From positions 1 through 33,681 of the forward strand of contig CAUJDC010000046.1 in NCBI GenBank assembly GCA_963169815.1: a stretch of DNA of 33,681 bases, given 5' to 3'. The position numbers were made by a program, and so were the translations under genes. The notes under the pieces were generated by a model. It was not told where the DNA came from, did no database searches, and worked only from the letters and a program-made list of their open reading frames with translations. This document shows, piece after piece, positions 33,576 to 33,681 of the stretch. Each line of letters starts with the position of its first letter. The first letter of the stretch is position 1. The DNA comes from Patescibacteria group bacterium (GTDB lineage: Bacteria; Patescibacteriota; Gracilibacteria; UBA1369).

Positions 33576-33681
33576 TTAACGTCCTCTGCTGAGTTTGCGG
33601 ACCAGTTCGACGGAATTGGTGGGAAACCCTAACTTGATACCAAGTGACGGGATTATTTTGACTTTAGACTTTTTATTAAGT
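33576..33681 (-). CDS. 3' end of an additional CDS, truncated by the window edge
   Basis: Open frame ...KVKIIPSLGIKLGFPTNSVELVRKLSRGR* ending at 33576, 15 bp upstream of the permease start. Confidence 0.5.
   Translation of the reverse strand, partial: LNKKSKVKIIPSLGIKLGFPTNSVELVRKLSRGR

Overview
33.7 kb of gene-dense, low-GC bacterial chromosome. The gene content (DUF4012-like and DUF3352-like envelope proteins, a C-terminally minimal AlaRS, LexA, MutS/MutL, short intergenic gaps) resembles a Candidate Phyla Radiation (Patescibacteria) genome; that placement is inference. Most genes are recognisable housekeeping or envelope genes: lspA, ftsW-murG-GT4, a LemA-like gene, lexA, a NUDIX hydrolase, mutS-mutL, a DUF4012/DUF3352 pair, alaS plus a 2Fe-2S ferredoxin-like gene, a DUF3829-like gene, tRNA-Arg(CCU), a degenerate metallo-beta-lactamase-fold protein, enolase, an NAD(P)H-hydrate dehydratase-like gene and pgeF/yfiH. 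The last third is a polysaccharide export and assembly locus: O-antigen ligase with TPRs, a methyltransferase/coiled-coil/GT2/GT2 giant, Wzt and Wzm. I see no CRISPR array, IS element or prophage. The observations most worth a second look are: (1) two toxin-first toxin-antitoxin-like pairs (PIN plus a 46-aa ORF; HicA plus a 56-aa HicB-like ORF) lying between the ABC-export permease and ATPase genes, with both small partners absent from the supplied ORF track; (2) a 115-nt multi-tier inverted repeat touching the 5' end of tRNA-Arg; (3) a textbook promoter upstream of lexA whose 17-bp spacer is almost entirely a GGTGAG-N6-CTCACC palindrome; (4) a near-perfect 18-bp tandem operator-like repeat running into the start codon of a Phd/YefM-like antitoxin; (5) non-canonical residues or missing domains in MutL, AlaRS and the MBL protein; (6) a 65-bp ftsW/murG overlap that encodes the MurG glycine-rich motif in one frame and the FtsW tail in another.
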